Shown here piece after piece: positions 22,542 to 31,738 of a stretch of 64,000 bases of DNA (position 1 is the stretch's first letter; each line of letters begins with the position of its first letter). The notes under the pieces are model-generated. The model was not told the origin of the DNA and did not search any database. It saw only the letters and a program-made list of their open reading frames with translations. The translations under genes were made by a program, and so were the position numbers. This DNA is from Asticcacaulis sp. MM231 (lineage in GTDB: Bacteria; Pseudomonadota; Alphaproteobacteria; Caulobacterales; Caulobacteraceae). The stretch is taken from positions 868,001 through 932,000 of the forward strand of contig NZ_OZ075108.1 of assembly GCF_964186625.1 (NCBI RefSeq), written 5' to 3'.

Positions 22542-22973
22542 ATGAGAGCTTCAATCCTGATTTTGGCTGGCACTGGGCTTTGCTTAGGCCTGACAGGATG
22601 TACGACAGTCCCTGTCCCTGTGCCTGATCTCGGCCTATTGGTGCCAGTCGGTTTGACCGGTTATAGAACCAAGGCCATCGATGTGCGCACCGATAAGGAA
22701 AAAGCCGCAGCTTGCGTGGCCGCCTTTGAGGCCAATGGTCAGGCCCCGCAGATCATGACCTATGACAGCGACACCAAGACCGAAGTCCATATGAACACTG
22801 ACGGTAAGCGCGTCGACGTGACCGCCCAGAACGCGGAGGACAACACCGCGATGGGTATGGGCGGCAAGGTGGGCGGCCGTATTCCGGAAGCCTGCACCGA
22901 CGCCGATCCGATCCCGGGCTCGGCCCTGCCGAAGGACCGCCGTTACAAGACACAGTGGAATTCGCAGAAATAA
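22542..22973 (+). CDS. Lipoprotein of unknown function
   Basis: A 143-residue protein with a typical lipoprotein signal (lipobox LTGC at about residues 17-20) followed by a Val/Pro-rich linker (TTVPVPVPDLG). The mature part has two Cys (AAACVAAF and IPEACTDAD) that could form a disulfide in the periplasm. A GGGGGAT Shine-Dalgarno precedes the ATG. No family recognised. It is followed by palindromic repeats and a terminator. Confidence 0.7.
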   Translation: MRASILILAGTGLCLGLTGCTTVPVPVPDLGLLVPVGLTGYRTKAIDVRTDKEKAAACVAAFEANGQAPQIMTYDSDTKTEVHMNTDGKRVDVTAQNAEDNTAMGMGGKVGGRIPEACTDADPIPGSALPKDRRYKTQWNSQK

Positions 22974-23000
22974 GGCGGGGATTTTAGCGGGATTCCTTCG

Positions 23001-23145
23001 CCTCCCCCCATGAAAATGGGGAGAGGACGACAAACAAGGCGAAGCCGCAGATTGTCGGGTGAGGGGCTTGTATGTGATAGCCCCTCACCGATCGCCTTCA
23101 CTACGTTCGGCTCTCGCCCTCTCCCCGCTACGCAGGGAGAGGGGA
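23001..23145. repeat. REP-like cluster of three hairpins
   Basis: Three inverted repeats in a row: CCTCCCCCAT/ATGGGGAGAGG at the left, GGTGAGGGGCT/AGCCCCTCACC in the middle (about 23052-23085), and CCCTCTCCCC/GGGAGAGGG at the right (about 23118-23144). This is the look of an intergenic REP/BIME element. A related C/G-rich hairpin unit is embedded in a coding region at 49112-49196. Confidence 0.65.
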
Positions 23146-23151
23146 AAATTG

Positions 23152-23186
23152 AAAAAGCCCCGGATGGCGACATCCGGGGCTTTTTT
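23152..23186. terminator. Bidirectional terminator between convergent genes
   Basis: A5-GCCCCGGATG pairs with CATCCGGGGC-T6 around a 4-base loop, a near-perfect 15-bp stem. It can end both the lipoprotein gene (+) and the beta-helix gene (-). Confidence 0.9.
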
Positions 23187-23205
23187 AATGGCGGGCGCAG
23201 GCGGC

Positions 23206-24606
23206 TTACGGCTTGGCGGCGTTGCCGGTATTCGGGCCAAGCACCTTGTAAGGTACTTCGGTGGCGGTATTCATTGCCACGCTGTTGAGGCGCGGCCAAT
23301 ACTGATCGAAGAGATACTGATTGTCAGCATCGCCCGGCACATCGAATTCCGAGCCCTTGTACCACGGCGTGCAGGTGCGCTGCGCCGGATCGAGATTGCC
23401 CCATTTCAGCGTCGGGCAGCCGGCGCCATTGGGATCAATCCGGTTATCGACGGCGCGGATCTCGCCGCGGCTTCCGGCCAGGATACCGGCGGTGCGCATA
23501 TTGGCGATCTGGTTGCGGCCGATAAAGGCCTCGCCACGTTCGACATTGATGCCGATTTCGCTGGCGATGATGGTGTTTTCGATGATGCGCGTGCGGTTGA
23601 GCGAGGACACCACACCATGGTCGCTGCGCGAGATCAGGGTGTGCGACAGCAGCGCCTCACCGGCGCCGTCAAGCGCGATGGCATCGGCAAAGTACAGCAC
23701 CTTCATGTCATTCATGGTCAGGATCGAACCGGCGCTATCGAGCTTGATGTCGAGGCCGATGGCGCCATCTCCGCGCTCGAAACCGTGCCAGTCGGCCAGT
23801 TGCTGAACGCTGACGCCGAGGATCGATGAATCGCCATCGAGCACGGCGTAAAGACCGCCGGCGGTGGTGGCAATTTCGGAGTTTTCAGCGTAGAGCGCCG
23901 AATTGTTGACCGCCACCGCGACCGAGCGCGTCTTGGCGATGATATGGGTGTTTTCAATCAGGTTGAGGCGGCCGCCGGACTGATGAACGGCGGCATTATT
24001 GCCCTGATAGCGGATCTGCGAATTTTGCAGCGTCAGTTCGCCGCCGGAGCCTTCGATACAGGCCGCTTCCTCGCCGCGCGGGCTGGAGAAATAGACGTCC
24101 TTAAGGATGACCTTGTCGGCCTGCGGCGCGATGCGCAGGCAGTTCTGGCCGGTGGGCGCGATCAGGACCGGAATTTGTTGCGGGCCATAGCCCTGGCCAA
24201 CGATGGTGATCGAGCGCTTGATGTCGAGGCTGGCGACGCAGGAACGGTTGCGCGCCTTGAGATAGAGCACGCCGCCGTAACGGATGCTTTCGGCCACGCG
24301 CTCGACATAGCCGGGAGGGGCGCGGTCGCAGTCGATCGTGGCGTCATAACGGTTGCCGCCGCGATAGCCGTAATAGTGACCGTTCTGGCGATAGTGGCGT
24401 TGCGGGCCGCAGGTGCGGAGCTGGGCATCCAGCAACATGCCAAAACACGGACGGATGGTCGAATTCACGCGGGCGGCGTTGTTGCCGCGATAGGCGTCAT
24501 CGGCCTGGGCGGCGTGGGGCGTGACGGCGCTCAGCAAAAGCGCGGCCATGCCAAGGACGAGGCCCTGGCCTTTTGCACCTATCTGACGATCTTTACGCAT
24601 CCACAT
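23206..24606 (-). CDS. Secreted right-handed parallel beta-helix protein
   Basis: A 466-residue exported protein. After a signal peptide (LVLGMAALLLSAVTPHAAQA|DD) and a Tyr/Gly/Arg-rich segment, residues from about 105 to 400 form regular short beta repeats with stacked hydrophobic and Asn/Gly positions (LTLQNSQIRYQGNNAAV, LNLIENTHIIAKT, LYAENSEIATTAGG, ALLSHTLISRSDHGVVS), the pattern of a right-handed parallel beta-helix. No catalytic triad of a polysaccharide lyase is evident. Start ATG 24606 has AAGGA upstream. It lies 55 bases after a Sel1-type lipoprotein gene on the same strand, almost surely in one operon. Confidence 0.8.
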   Translation of the reverse strand: MWMRKDRQIGAKGQGLVLGMAALLLSAVTPHAAQADDAYRGNNAARVNSTIRPCFGMLLDAQLRTCGPQRHYRQNGHYYGYRGGNRYDATIDCDRAPPGYVERVAESIRYGGVLYLKARNRSCVASLDIKRSITIVGQGYGPQQIPVLIAPTGQNCLRIAPQADKVILKDVYFSSPRGEEAACIEGSGGELTLQNSQIRYQGNNAAVHQSGGRLNLIENTHIIAKTRSVAVAVNNSALYAENSEIATTAGGLYAVLDGDSSILGVSVQQLADWHGFERGDGAIGLDIKLDSAGSILTMNDMKVLYFADAIALDGAGEALLSHTLISRSDHGVVSSLNRTRIIENTIIASEIGINVERGEAFIGRNQIANMRTAGILAGSRGEIRAVDNRIDPNGAGCPTLKWGNLDPAQRTCTPWYKGSEFDVPGDADNQYLFDQYWPRLNSVAMNTATEVPYKVLGPNTGNAAKP

Positions 24607-24661
24607 GCTCGTTTTCCTTAAACCTCATGCCCCCTCTGATGGCGACTGAGCGGTAAAAACT

Positions 24662-26134
24662 CTAGTTTTCCGGTGTACGCGATACTTGCGCCAGCACAGC
24701 CTGCAAACGGCCGGCCGACGGCTTGAAGCCGGCGAGGGCGGCATCGAGCTGCATCACGACCAATTCGGCCTTGTCCTGATCGGCCACGCCCTTCACACCG
24801 AGATCGAAATAGGTCGACATGGCGTAGCGCGCCTCGGGCGAGCCCTGCTTTTCGGCCTGTTGATACCAGTAGAAGGCGCGGGCGTAATCGACCTCGACGC
24901 CGACGCCTTCGGAATACATGACCGCCAGCACCAGTTGCGAGCGCGAGTCGCCATTGACGGCGGCAAGCTGGATGGCGCGGACGCGATCGAGATAGGTCAG
25001 GCGTTCGCCACCCGGCATACCGATCATCGAGCGCAGGGCGTCGATCGTTTGCTTGGGCACATCCTTCGGCTCGAAACAGGCGACATTGAGCAGATTGAGA
25101 TAGTCGAGCGCGCGAACCACGTGGATGAACGGCAGTTCCTCCATGCGCGACAGGGCGTAGGAGGCGCCATCGTCCGGACGGCTTTCGTCGGAATGGGGTA
25201 CGCCGCCCGGAGGCGCGTCGGGCGGATAGAATTCGTAAGGCGAGGTCCAGCGGCGCGCCTTGGATTCAACGAACGAGGCGTAGCGCGTGCGCGAGGGCGC
25301 CGACTTCTCGAAATCTTTCAGCAGCACATAGGCGCCGACATCGCCGGTTTCCGAGGCTTTATAGTTATAGAGATAGGCATCGACGTCCGAGCGCTCGAAC
25401 AGGGTGCGGACATTGGAGGTGCCGTAATTGTGGCCGCGCATCATGGCGCGGATGGCCTGCTGGTTATCGGCCGGCTCACCCATCGGGCCGTATTGATCGT
25501 CATAGAGGCGGCCAAGCGTGCGGAAGCCATCGGCGCCGAGCGTTGACTGGATATAGATGACGCGATCGCGCACCTTGTCGCGCTCACCGGAATCCATCAT
25601 TGACAGTTCGTTGTTGAGGATGCGGTAGGCGCGTTCACGCTCGAAAGCGCGGCATTTATCGTAGCGCGACGCCAGAACGCCGCCGCGCGGGTCCATGGCA
25701 CGGCTCATCGGCGCGTAACCCTGCTGGTTGGCGAGGGCCATCACCAGCCAGACCGAGGATTCTATGTGATCCTCAAGGTTCTTGTCGGAGGCATCGGCCG
25801 CCGAATAGCGATTGGCCAGCTCAAGCTGGGCGAAGAAGTCATTGGAGAAGGCGAGGTGGCGATAATAGCGGATTTCGCGTTCCTGGCCGTTGAAACCTTG
25901 CGTCTGGAAGGGTTCGGGTGGACGCGGGCAGGCGTATTGACCATCGACGCCGGCCTTGCGGCCCTGCAACCAGCGCCAGTCCATATTGTCGCAACCCGAC
26001 AGGGAGGTGCTCAGGCACAGACCGGCCATCAGCGCGACACCCAAGCGGGCGGGCACTCTATGGCCTGCGAAGATCCCCGCCGCAGCCTGTTTCAAGGCGC
26101 GCCAGGATGATCTCGTCTGATCACATTCTGACAT
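24662..26134 (-). CDS. Sel1-like repeat lipoprotein
   Basis: A 490-residue protein with a long N-terminal leader, then a hydrophobic segment ending in the lipobox LSGC (about residues 45-48), predicting a periplasmic lipid anchor. The C-terminal third has Sel1-like repeats (RSQLVLAVMYSEGVGVEVDYARAFYWYQQAEKQ, given in part). The centre is helical with scattered Cys. Start ATG 26134 is preceded by GGAG. It is first in a two-gene unit with the beta-helix protein. Function unknown. A role in an envelope structure is a guess based on the pairing. Confidence 0.75.
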   Translation of the reverse strand: MSECDQTRSSWRALKQAAAGIFAGHRVPARLGVALMAGLCLSTSLSGCDNMDWRWLQGRKAGVDGQYACPRPPEPFQTQGFNGQEREIRYYRHLAFSNDFFAQLELANRYSAADASDKNLEDHIESSVWLVMALANQQGYAPMSRAMDPRGGVLASRYDKCRAFERERAYRILNNELSMMDSGERDKVRDRVIYIQSTLGADGFRTLGRLYDDQYGPMGEPADNQQAIRAMMRGHNYGTSNVRTLFERSDVDAYLYNYKASETGDVGAYVLLKDFEKSAPSRTRYASFVESKARRWTSPYEFYPPDAPPGGVPHSDESRPDDGASYALSRMEELPFIHVVRALDYLNLLNVACFEPKDVPKQTIDALRSMIGMPGGERLTYLDRVRAIQLAAVNGDSRSQLVLAVMYSEGVGVEVDYARAFYWYQQAEKQGSPEARYAMSTYFDLGVKGVADQDKAELVVMQLDAALAGFKPSAGRLQAVLAQVSRTPEN

Positions 26135-26502
26135 CAGTAAACGCTCCGACGACGTCGGTATAAATATGGTTAACGTAGTTATTGTGAAGGATTACGAAGA
26201 CTGTCAAGCTTTGGCCCCCCATGCTCTCAAAAGCTCACCCCAATTTCGGTGAGCGTTGCCGGATTGTCGCGCCGATACGCGCACGAAACCCCCTCGTAAT
26301 CCGAACCCCTGCGTGCCGAAGCATACATTTATCATCATGCTTCAAAAGCCATGCCTTGGCCAGAAAAAAGTGTTAATCATGTCAACAAGAGACGGGTTTC
26401 GCGCCCTGCGTGCTAAAGCCCGCCAAGAATGCCCCTAAATGCCCGCCTCAGGGGAAAAATCAGGAGTTGAAGTTGAGTTACGTGGTTAAACCGGTTGTTG
26501 CA
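26135..26502. other. Non-coding stretch between divergent genes
   Basis: About 370 bases with no convincing gene. It contains one small hairpin (CTCACC/GGTGAG near 26233-26252) and should hold the promoters of the Sel1 lipoprotein operon and of the sulfoxide reductase gene. No RNA family recognised. Confidence 0.5.
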
Positions 26503-26982
26503 ATGATGAGTAAAGCCGAAAAATATCAAGAAGTTATAAGGGACGTTCTGGCGGTGCTTGAGGGCGAGCCCGATAGGGTGGCGCGCATGGCCACGACCGT
26601 CTCCCTGCTCAATCAGGCGTTCGACGCCTGGTTCTGGACCGGCTTTTATGTCGTGGATAAGGTTAAGAAAGCCGCCGGCGTCAATGAACTGGTGGTTGGG
26701 CCCTATAATGGCACTCTGGGGTGTCTGCGCATCGCTTTCGGGCGCGGGGTTTGCGGGGCCGCGGCAGCGACCGGCGTTACGCAGGTGGTGCCCGATGTGC
26801 ACGCCTTCGCCGATCATATCGCCTGTGATTCCCGCTCCAATTCGGAGATCGTGGTGCCGGTGTTCGACGCCGCGGGTGAGCTGATCGCGGTGTTTGATTC
26901 CGATTCCGAGAGCTTCGGCACCTATGATGAGGAAGACGCCGTCAATCTCGAAAAGCTGATGAAGGCGGTGTTTGCGGTTTAA
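26503..26982 (+). CDS. msrC: Free methionine-(R)-sulfoxide reductase (GAF domain)
   Basis: A GAF-domain enzyme reducing free methionine-R-sulfoxide, part of oxidative damage repair. All three fRMsr cysteines are present: C74 (LGCLRI), C84 (RGVCG) and C108 (HIACDS), with the diagnostic VVPDVHAF and SEIVVPVF motifs. Length (about 159 residues) is normal from ATG 26503 or 26506. A TTG at 26473 preceded by CAGGAG is a possible alternative that adds ten residues. Stands alone. Confidence 0.9.
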   Translation: MMSKAEKYQEVIRDVLAVLEGEPDRVARMATTVSLLNQAFDAWFWTGFYVVDKVKKAAGVNELVVGPYNGTLGCLRIAFGRGVCGAAAATGVTQVVPDVHAFADHIACDSRSNSEIVVPVFDAAGELIAVFDSDSESFGTYDEEDAVNLEKLMKAVFAV

Positions 26983-27088
26983 GTAAGAAACCCCACCAAC
27001 GCGCTAAGCGAGATGTGGTTGTAGGGGTTCTGACTATGCACTTATCTTTAAAAGCGTCTTGTCACAGGGCGCGCAATATCAATGCCTG

Positions 27089-27382
27089 TCAGCTCGTCTT
27101 GGGCAGTTCGCGGATCTCTACAATCCCGCCGGCCTCATACACCGGATTGCCGGCCAGCAAGCCGCGCGCGGCTTCAAGGCTCTCGGCCTCGATACGGATA
27201 AATCCTGTCAGATGGGCGGTGATTGCGGCATCAGTCCTGTCCTTGCGGCAGGCGATCCCGTCGCCGATCGCACTGCCGCCGCGCAAATGACCGGCCTGTT
27301 CCAGCGTGGCAATATAAAGATCCCAGGCCTCGGCTGGCTCCCCGTCCGGCGTTTTGTGCATCAGCAGGATATAGTCGCTCAC
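27089..27382 (-). CDS. YciI-like (YCII-related) small protein
   Basis: A 97-residue ferredoxin-like alpha/beta protein of the YCII family: YILLMHKTP, WDLYIATLEQAGHLRGGSAIG, FIRIEAESLEAARGLLAGNPVYEAGGIVEIREL (given in parts). Family members are mostly uncharacterised, and some act in degradation pathways. GTG 27382 start is set by GGGAGGGACCT just upstream. Single gene between two plus-strand genes. Confidence 0.8.
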   Translation of the reverse strand: MSDYILLMHKTPDGEPAEAWDLYIATLEQAGHLRGGSAIGDGIACRKDRTDAAITAHLTGFIRIEAESLEAARGLLAGNPVYEAGGIVEIRELPKTS

Positions 27383-27477
27383 AGGTCCCTCCCGTATTTC
27401 ACCTTGCGATTTTAGGCCTGCTCGGCTAAACCGCGCCCATCCCTTTTATATATAACAAATAAAGGCTCTGCAACTCC

Positions 27478-29145
27478 ATGGCGCAACAATATATCTATCA
27501 GATGCAAGGCCTGACCAAGCATTACCCCGGCGGTAAGAAGGTCTTTGAAAACATCTGGCTCAGCTTCTATTCCGACGCCAAGATCGGCGTGGTCGGTGTC
27601 AACGGTTCGGGTAAATCAACCCTGCTGAAGATCATGGCCGGCATCGACAAGGAATTTTCCGGCGAGGCGAAGGCCGCCGAAGGCACCAAGATGGGCTATC
27701 TGGAACAGGAGCCTCACCTCGATGACAGCCTCAATGTCTGGGAAAACGTCATCTCGTGGTGCGAGGAAAAGAAGATCTTCGACCGCTTCAACAAGGTGGC
27801 CGAGCTTATGGGGGAGGAATACACCGATGAGCTGATGGAGGAGATGAACAAGCTCCAGGAAAAGATCGACGCCGGTGACCTGTGGGATGTCGACTCGCGC
27901 ATCGAAATGGCCATGGACGCCCTGCGCTGTCCGCCCAACAATTCGCCCGTGACCAAGCTGTCCGGTGGTGAAAAGCGCCGTGTCGCGCTGGCCCGCCTGC
28001 TGCTTTCCAAGCCCGACATGCTGCTGCTCGATGAGCCGACCAACCACCTGGACGCTGAGTCCGTGGCCTGGCTGCAGCACCACCTGGAGAGCTTCCCCGG
28101 CTGCGTTATCCTCGTCACCCACGATCGTTACTTCCTCGATCAGGTGACCAAGTGGACGCTCGAACTCGACCGCGGCAAGGGCGTGCCCTATGAAGGCAAC
28201 TACTCCGGCTGGCTGGAGCAGAAGCAGAAGCGCGTCGTGCAGGAGCAATCGGAATCTGAAGCCCGCCAGCGCGCGCTCACCAAGGAACTGGAATGGGTGC
28301 GTTCAGGCGCCAAGGCTCGTCAGTCCAAGTCCAAGGCCCGTCTCGCCGCCTATGAGGACATGGTGCGCGAACAGGAAAATTCGCGTGGCGCCCAAAGCTT
28401 CGCCACCATCCAGATACCGCCCGGGCCGCGCCTCGGCAATCTGGTGCTCGAAGTCACCGATCTTGAAAAGGAGTTCGGCGACAAGGTGCTCTTCAAGGGC
28501 CTGACCTTCAAGCTGCCGCCCAACGGTATCGTCGGCGTCATCGGCCCCAACGGCGCCGGTAAATCGACCCTGTTCAAGCTGATCACCGGTCAGGAAAAGC
28601 CCGATGCCGGCACGGTGCGCCTCGGCGAAACGGTCAAGCTGGCCTATGTCGATCAGTCGCGCGATGACCTGCAGCCGAACGACACGGTGTGGCAGGCGAT
28701 CTCGGGCGGCACCGACATCATGCTGGTCGGCAAGCGCGAAATCAACAGCCGCGCCTATGTCGGCGGGTTCAACTTCAAGGGCGGCGACCAGCAGAAGAAG
28801 GTGGGCCTGCTCTCTGGCGGTGAGCGCAACCGCGTCCACTTGGCCAAGACCCTGGCGGCCGGCGGCAACGTCATCCTGCTCGACGAACCGACCAACGATC
28901 TCGATATCGAAACCTTGCAGGCCCTCGAAGAGGCGCTGGAAGAATTCGCGGGCTGCGCCGTGGTCATCTCCCACGATCGCTGGTTCCTCGATCGTCTGGC
29001 CACGCACATTCTGGCCTTCGAAGGCGATAGCCATGTCGAATGGTTTGAAGGTAACTTCGAAATGTACGAGGAAGACAAGAAGCGCCGCCTGGGCGTGGAT
29101 TCGTTGATCCCGCATCGGATCAAGTTCCAGAAGTTCTCGCGCTAA
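27478..29145 (+). CDS. ettA: EttA, ABC-F energy-dependent translational throttle protein
   Basis: Cytoplasmic ABC-F ATPase that binds the ribosomal E site and gates the first elongation step by ATP/ADP ratio. The 555-residue protein has two ABC domains with Walker A motifs GVNGSGKST (residues 40-48) and GPNGAGKST (356-364), signatures [15 protein letters not shown] and [15 protein letters not shown], and Walker [12 protein letters not shown] and [11 protein letters not shown]. The arm insert in domain 1 and the linker between domains ([14 protein letters not shown]) are of EttA type. Length is normal. A terminator follows. Confidence 0.96.
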   Translation: MAQQYIYQMQGLTKHYPGGKKVFENIWLSFYSDAKIGVVGVNGSGKSTLLKIMAGIDKEFSGEAKAAEGTKMGYLEQEPHLDDSLNVWENVISWCEEKKIFDRFNKVAELMGEEYTDELMEEMNKLQEKIDAGDLWDVDSRIEMAMDALRCPPNNSPVTKLSGGEKRRVALARLLLSKPDMLLLDEPTNHLDAESVAWLQHHLESFPGCVILVTHDRYFLDQVTKWTLELDRGKGVPYEGNYSGWLEQKQKRVVQEQSESEARQRALTKELEWVRSGAKARQSKSKARLAAYEDMVREQENSRGAQSFATIQIPPGPRLGNLVLEVTDLEKEFGDKVLFKGLTFKLPPNGIVGVIGPNGAGKSTLFKLITGQEKPDAGTVRLGETVKLAYVDQSRDDLQPNDTVWQAISGGTDIMLVGKREINSRAYVGGFNFKGGDQQKKVGLLSGGERNRVHLAKTLAAGGNVILLDEPTNDLDIETLQALEEALEEFAGCAVVISHDRWFLDRLATHILAFEGDSHVEWFEGNFEMYEEDKKRRLGVDSLIPHRIKFQKFSR

Positions 29146-29178
29146 GCAGGGGCACGCAACTGCACCCGAAAGTTTAAG

Positions 29179-29209
29179 AGCGTCGGTCACAAGGCCGGCG
29201 CTTTTTTTT
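29179..29209 (+). terminator. Rho-independent terminator of ettA
   Basis: AGCGTCGG (29179-29186) pairs with CCGGCGCT (29195-29202), followed by T8. Its T run overlaps the stop end of the convergent lipoprotein gene. Confidence 0.8.
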
Positions 29210-29708
29210 ACGACCAACCACGGCCCCAGAACCAATGATCCGGCAACGCTTTCATTGAGCGCACCTCCTGATCCGTATCAAGGTAAACATTGGCCGGTAT
29301 GGAAGGCTGCGCCGTGTTAAAAATAAATGTTCCCCCGCCTGAAACGCCCAGACCTTCGGAATGCATCAGGAATTTGGATACGCGATCATCATCGTTTTCG
29401 CGCCTTGTAAACAGCATTTGGACACGGGCTTTTTTCAGCATATCCCGAATATGTGGCACGGTTTTAAGGTCGCCATTCGCGCAGGAAATGGCTGAAATGT
29501 CGTCAATCCTTATGACGAGGTCACCATTTTGATAGACGGGGCGGCATTTTTCTTCAGCCGCTACGATGGCTTCAAGCTGAACTTTGTAATTGGCGAAATA
29601 CACCTGCGCGTCATCATAGGTCAGGTCACGCCCCTGCGACTGACAACCGCTCAAGCTGATAGGGCAGGCGCAGGCCAGTAGCAGGCCCATGATTTTAATG
29701 ATGCGCAT
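29208..29708 (-). CDS. Lipoprotein of unknown function
   Basis: A 166-residue protein with a lipoprotein signal (MRIIKIMGLLLACACPISLSGC, shown in part as ISLSGC lipobox). The mature part contains two more Cys (EEKCRPVY, AISCANGD) and a Gly-rich GLGVSGGGTFIFN. Start at ATG 29708 has a GGGGG Shine-Dalgarno. The ATG five codons earlier has none. No family recognised. Single gene between two terminators. Confidence 0.65.
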   Translation of the reverse strand: MRIIKIMGLLLACACPISLSGCQSQGRDLTYDDAQVYFANYKVQLEAIVAAEEKCRPVYQNGDLVIRIDDISAISCANGDLKTVPHIRDMLKKARVQMLFTRRENDDDRVSKFLMHSEGLGVSGGGTFIFNTAQPSIPANVYLDTDQEVRSMKALPDHWFWGRGWS

Positions 29709-29812
29709 TTTCCCCCACTTCATAATGAGGTGGAGAATACATGAAAAGGCATAGGCAACAAGTTCAGGGTTTTAGCGCTCGCCCTGATGGGATCAGGCTG
29801 ATGTGACGGACC

Positions 29813-29847
29813 AAGAAGCGCCGGTCCTTTAAGAACCGACGCTTCTT
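29813..29847. terminator. Bidirectional terminator
   Basis: AAGAAGCGCCGGT pairs with ACCGACGCTTCTT around a 9-base loop, one mismatch. It ends the GIN-domain operon from the right and can block transcription in the other direction. Confidence 0.75.
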
Positions 29848-29865
29848 TAGCTTGGACGTTACGCC

Positions 29866-30654
29866 CTAGTTGTCGTCATCCTGATCGACCATGCCGGAGC
29901 CGGAGATCGTGGTGTCGACCTTGGCCGGCTTGGTGGCCAGATCGACATTGCCGGAGCCGGAAATATCGATCTTGGCCTTGTCGGTGGCGTAGACATCGGC
30001 GCCGCCCGAACCGCTGACCGAGACGTCGGCATCCTTGGCCTGAAGGGCGGCCAGATCGGCGTCGCCGCTGCCCGATACATTGAGCTTGAGCGTCTGGGTG
30101 CGGCCGACAGCATGGACCGAACCGGAGCCGGCGATATTGATATCGATCGACGGCTGGTCATAGCCGCGCAGGTCGAGATCGCCGCTGCCGGTCATCTCGA
30201 AGCGCTTGATCGCCGGTGCGGTGACGGTGATGCGGGCGCCTTCATGGCTGGTTTGGGCGTCGAAGCCGTCCTTGCCCCAGGTGAAGTTGATGCTTTCCTT
30301 GTGGTCAGGGCCATCGGCGATCGACAGGCGCCCGTTTTCCAGCTTGATGCGATCGACGAGCGACTTCGGGCCGGTGATGGTCACCGAGGCGGTTGGCCCC
30401 TGTGTATAGACGACATCGGCGGGCAGATCGACGGCTAGCAGGTCACCGCCGGTCCAGGCCAGGGTCTTGCTGGTGCTGGGCTCAGGCTTGCCGGCCTCAC
30501 CCTTGCCGATGCGAACGCGATCACCTTCGGTGATCAGGCCGATATTCCAGCCCTTGGTCCCGACTTCGTTGGAGACGAGGGCGGCGGCACCGGCCAGGCA
30601 GACCAGCGACAGGACAAAGGCACCGGCGGAGAAGAGGAAAAGTTTGCGGATCAT
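29866..30654 (-). CDS. GIN-domain (DUF2807) exported protein
   Basis: A 262-residue protein with an N-terminal signal/anchor (FSAGAFVLSLVCLAGAAAL) and a beta-helical putative auto-transporter adhesin head (GIN) domain. The last third has five near-periodic SGSG repeats (TGSGDLDLRG, AGSGSVHAVG, SGSGDADLAA, SGSGGADVYA, SGSGNVDLAT), the coils of the helix, ending in an acidic DQDDDN tail. ATG 30654 is set by AAGGAG at ideal spacing. Last gene of the PadR-DUF1700-GIN operon. Proposed to sense or respond to envelope state by association. No biochemical function known to me. Confidence 0.85.
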   Translation of the reverse strand: MIRKLFLFSAGAFVLSLVCLAGAAALVSNEVGTKGWNIGLITEGDRVRIGKGEAGKPEPSTSKTLAWTGGDLLAVDLPADVVYTQGPTASVTITGPKSLVDRIKLENGRLSIADGPDHKESINFTWGKDGFDAQTSHEGARITVTAPAIKRFEMTGSGDLDLRGYDQPSIDINIAGSGSVHAVGRTQTLKLNVSGSGDADLAALQAKDADVSVSGSGGADVYATDKAKIDISGSGNVDLATKPAKVDTTISGSGMVDQDDDN

Positions 30655-30664
30655 GGTCGTCTCC

Positions 30665-31225
30665 TTAAGATTCAAGCGCGGGCTTGAGCACGCGGTAATG
30701 CAGGCGGGCGAACCAGACCACACCGTTGACTAGCCAGATGGTCAGGGCCAGGGTGATGGCGCCGACGGCGGCGGACAGCAGCATGGCGCCGAAACCACCG
30801 AGCAGGGCGGCGAAGATCCCGCCGGGCAGGCCCATGAAGGGACCTGCCGCGAAGACGACACCACCGGCGATAAAGCCGCCGATCGCTGCGGCGAAAATGC
30901 CGATCAGCGTGCCGACCACACCGCCGAGCAGTGGCAGCAGGATCAGGATATCGAGCGCGCCGAGGCCTAGGATACCGACGATGGCGGCGGTGGCGTTGGA
31001 GGGCGTCTTGGCCTCATCCCAGCTTTTGACGCCGGCTTCTGCCTTCAGTTCGCGGGCGAGTCGTTCGGGATCACCGAGGGCGGCGGCCACTTCGGATTCG
31101 GAGCGCCCTTCGGCGGCGGCATCCTTGAAGTGGGCCTCATAGTCGGCCATGATTTCCTTGAGCGTGGCGGGCGGCAGCCCGGTCAGGCCCTTGCACAGCC
31201 GGTCCAGAAATTCGATACGGGTCAT
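30665..31225 (-). CDS. DUF1700 membrane protein
   Basis: A 186-residue protein with a soluble helical N-terminus (RIEFLDRLCKGLTGLPP...DYEAHFKDA) that resembles the DUF1700/HAAS domain, then four or so Gly/Ala-rich membrane helices. HAAS domains typically pair with PadR regulators and are thought to tether or be read by them. It sits between padR (3-base gap) and the GIN gene (10-base gap), so all three are co-transcribed. Confidence 0.85.
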   Translation of the reverse strand: MTRIEFLDRLCKGLTGLPPATLKEIMADYEAHFKDAAAEGRSESEVAAALGDPERLARELKAEAGVKSWDEAKTPSNATAAIVGILGLGALDILILLPLLGGVVGTLIGIFAAAIGGFIAGGVVFAAGPFMGLPGGIFAALLGGFGAMLLSAAVGAITLALTIWLVNGVVWFARLHYRVLKPALES

Positions 31226-31228
31226 GAT

Positions 31229-31582
31229 TCAGGCCTCTTCTAAGGGAGCGTTGGCGACGGGAACGGGCTCTAGCAGGGCGTCGACCGCCGCGGCGAAACC
31301 GCGCCATTCGGCGGCCTGGGCGTCCAGGGCGGCGCGACCAGCATCGGTCAGTTTGTAATATTTGCGCGAAGGGCCGGACGAGGATTCCACCAGATAGGTG
31401 GTGACCAGGCCGTCGGTCTGCATGCGGCGCATCAGCGGGTAGATCGTGCCCTCTCCCATGCCAATGGCATCGGAGAGGTGGCTGGCGATCTCGTAGGCAT
31501 AGCTCTCATTGCGCGCCAGCACGGCCAGGACGCAAAGGCCAAGTACGCCTTTTTTCAGTTGTATATCAATGGTTTCCGGCAT
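31229..31582 (-). CDS. PadR-family transcriptional regulator
   Basis: A 117-residue winged-helix repressor: LKKGVLGLCVLAVLARNESYAYEIA helix, IGMGEGTIYPLMRRMQTDGLV recognition helix and wing, and a short C-terminal dimerisation helix (PadR subfamily 2). First gene of a three-gene operon with DUF1700 and GIN proteins, likely autoregulating it. The AT-rich stretch at 31650-31690 upstream is where its operator would be expected, but no clear palindrome stands out. Confidence 0.92.
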   Translation of the reverse strand: MPETIDIQLKKGVLGLCVLAVLARNESYAYEIASHLSDAIGMGEGTIYPLMRRMQTDGLVTTYLVESSSGPSRKYYKLTDAGRAALDAQAAEWRGFAAAVDALLEPVPVANAPLEEA

Positions 31583-31738
31583 TCGAAGTCCTCGACGCGC
31601 TGAAAGTGTCGCGGCCGGGGAGGAGGCCGCTTGGTCATTGAATATGACAAGCTACCTGTTGATGCAAGGTATATATCATTAAATAGTAGTAAGGTTCGGC
31701 TAACGCCGTTCCTGTAAGGGTTTCAGCTTTTAGACGGT

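Noticed and set aside
23001..23145. Short repeats as a CRISPR array
   Set aside because: These are three different inverted repeats without equal spacers or direct repeats, and no cas gene is present.
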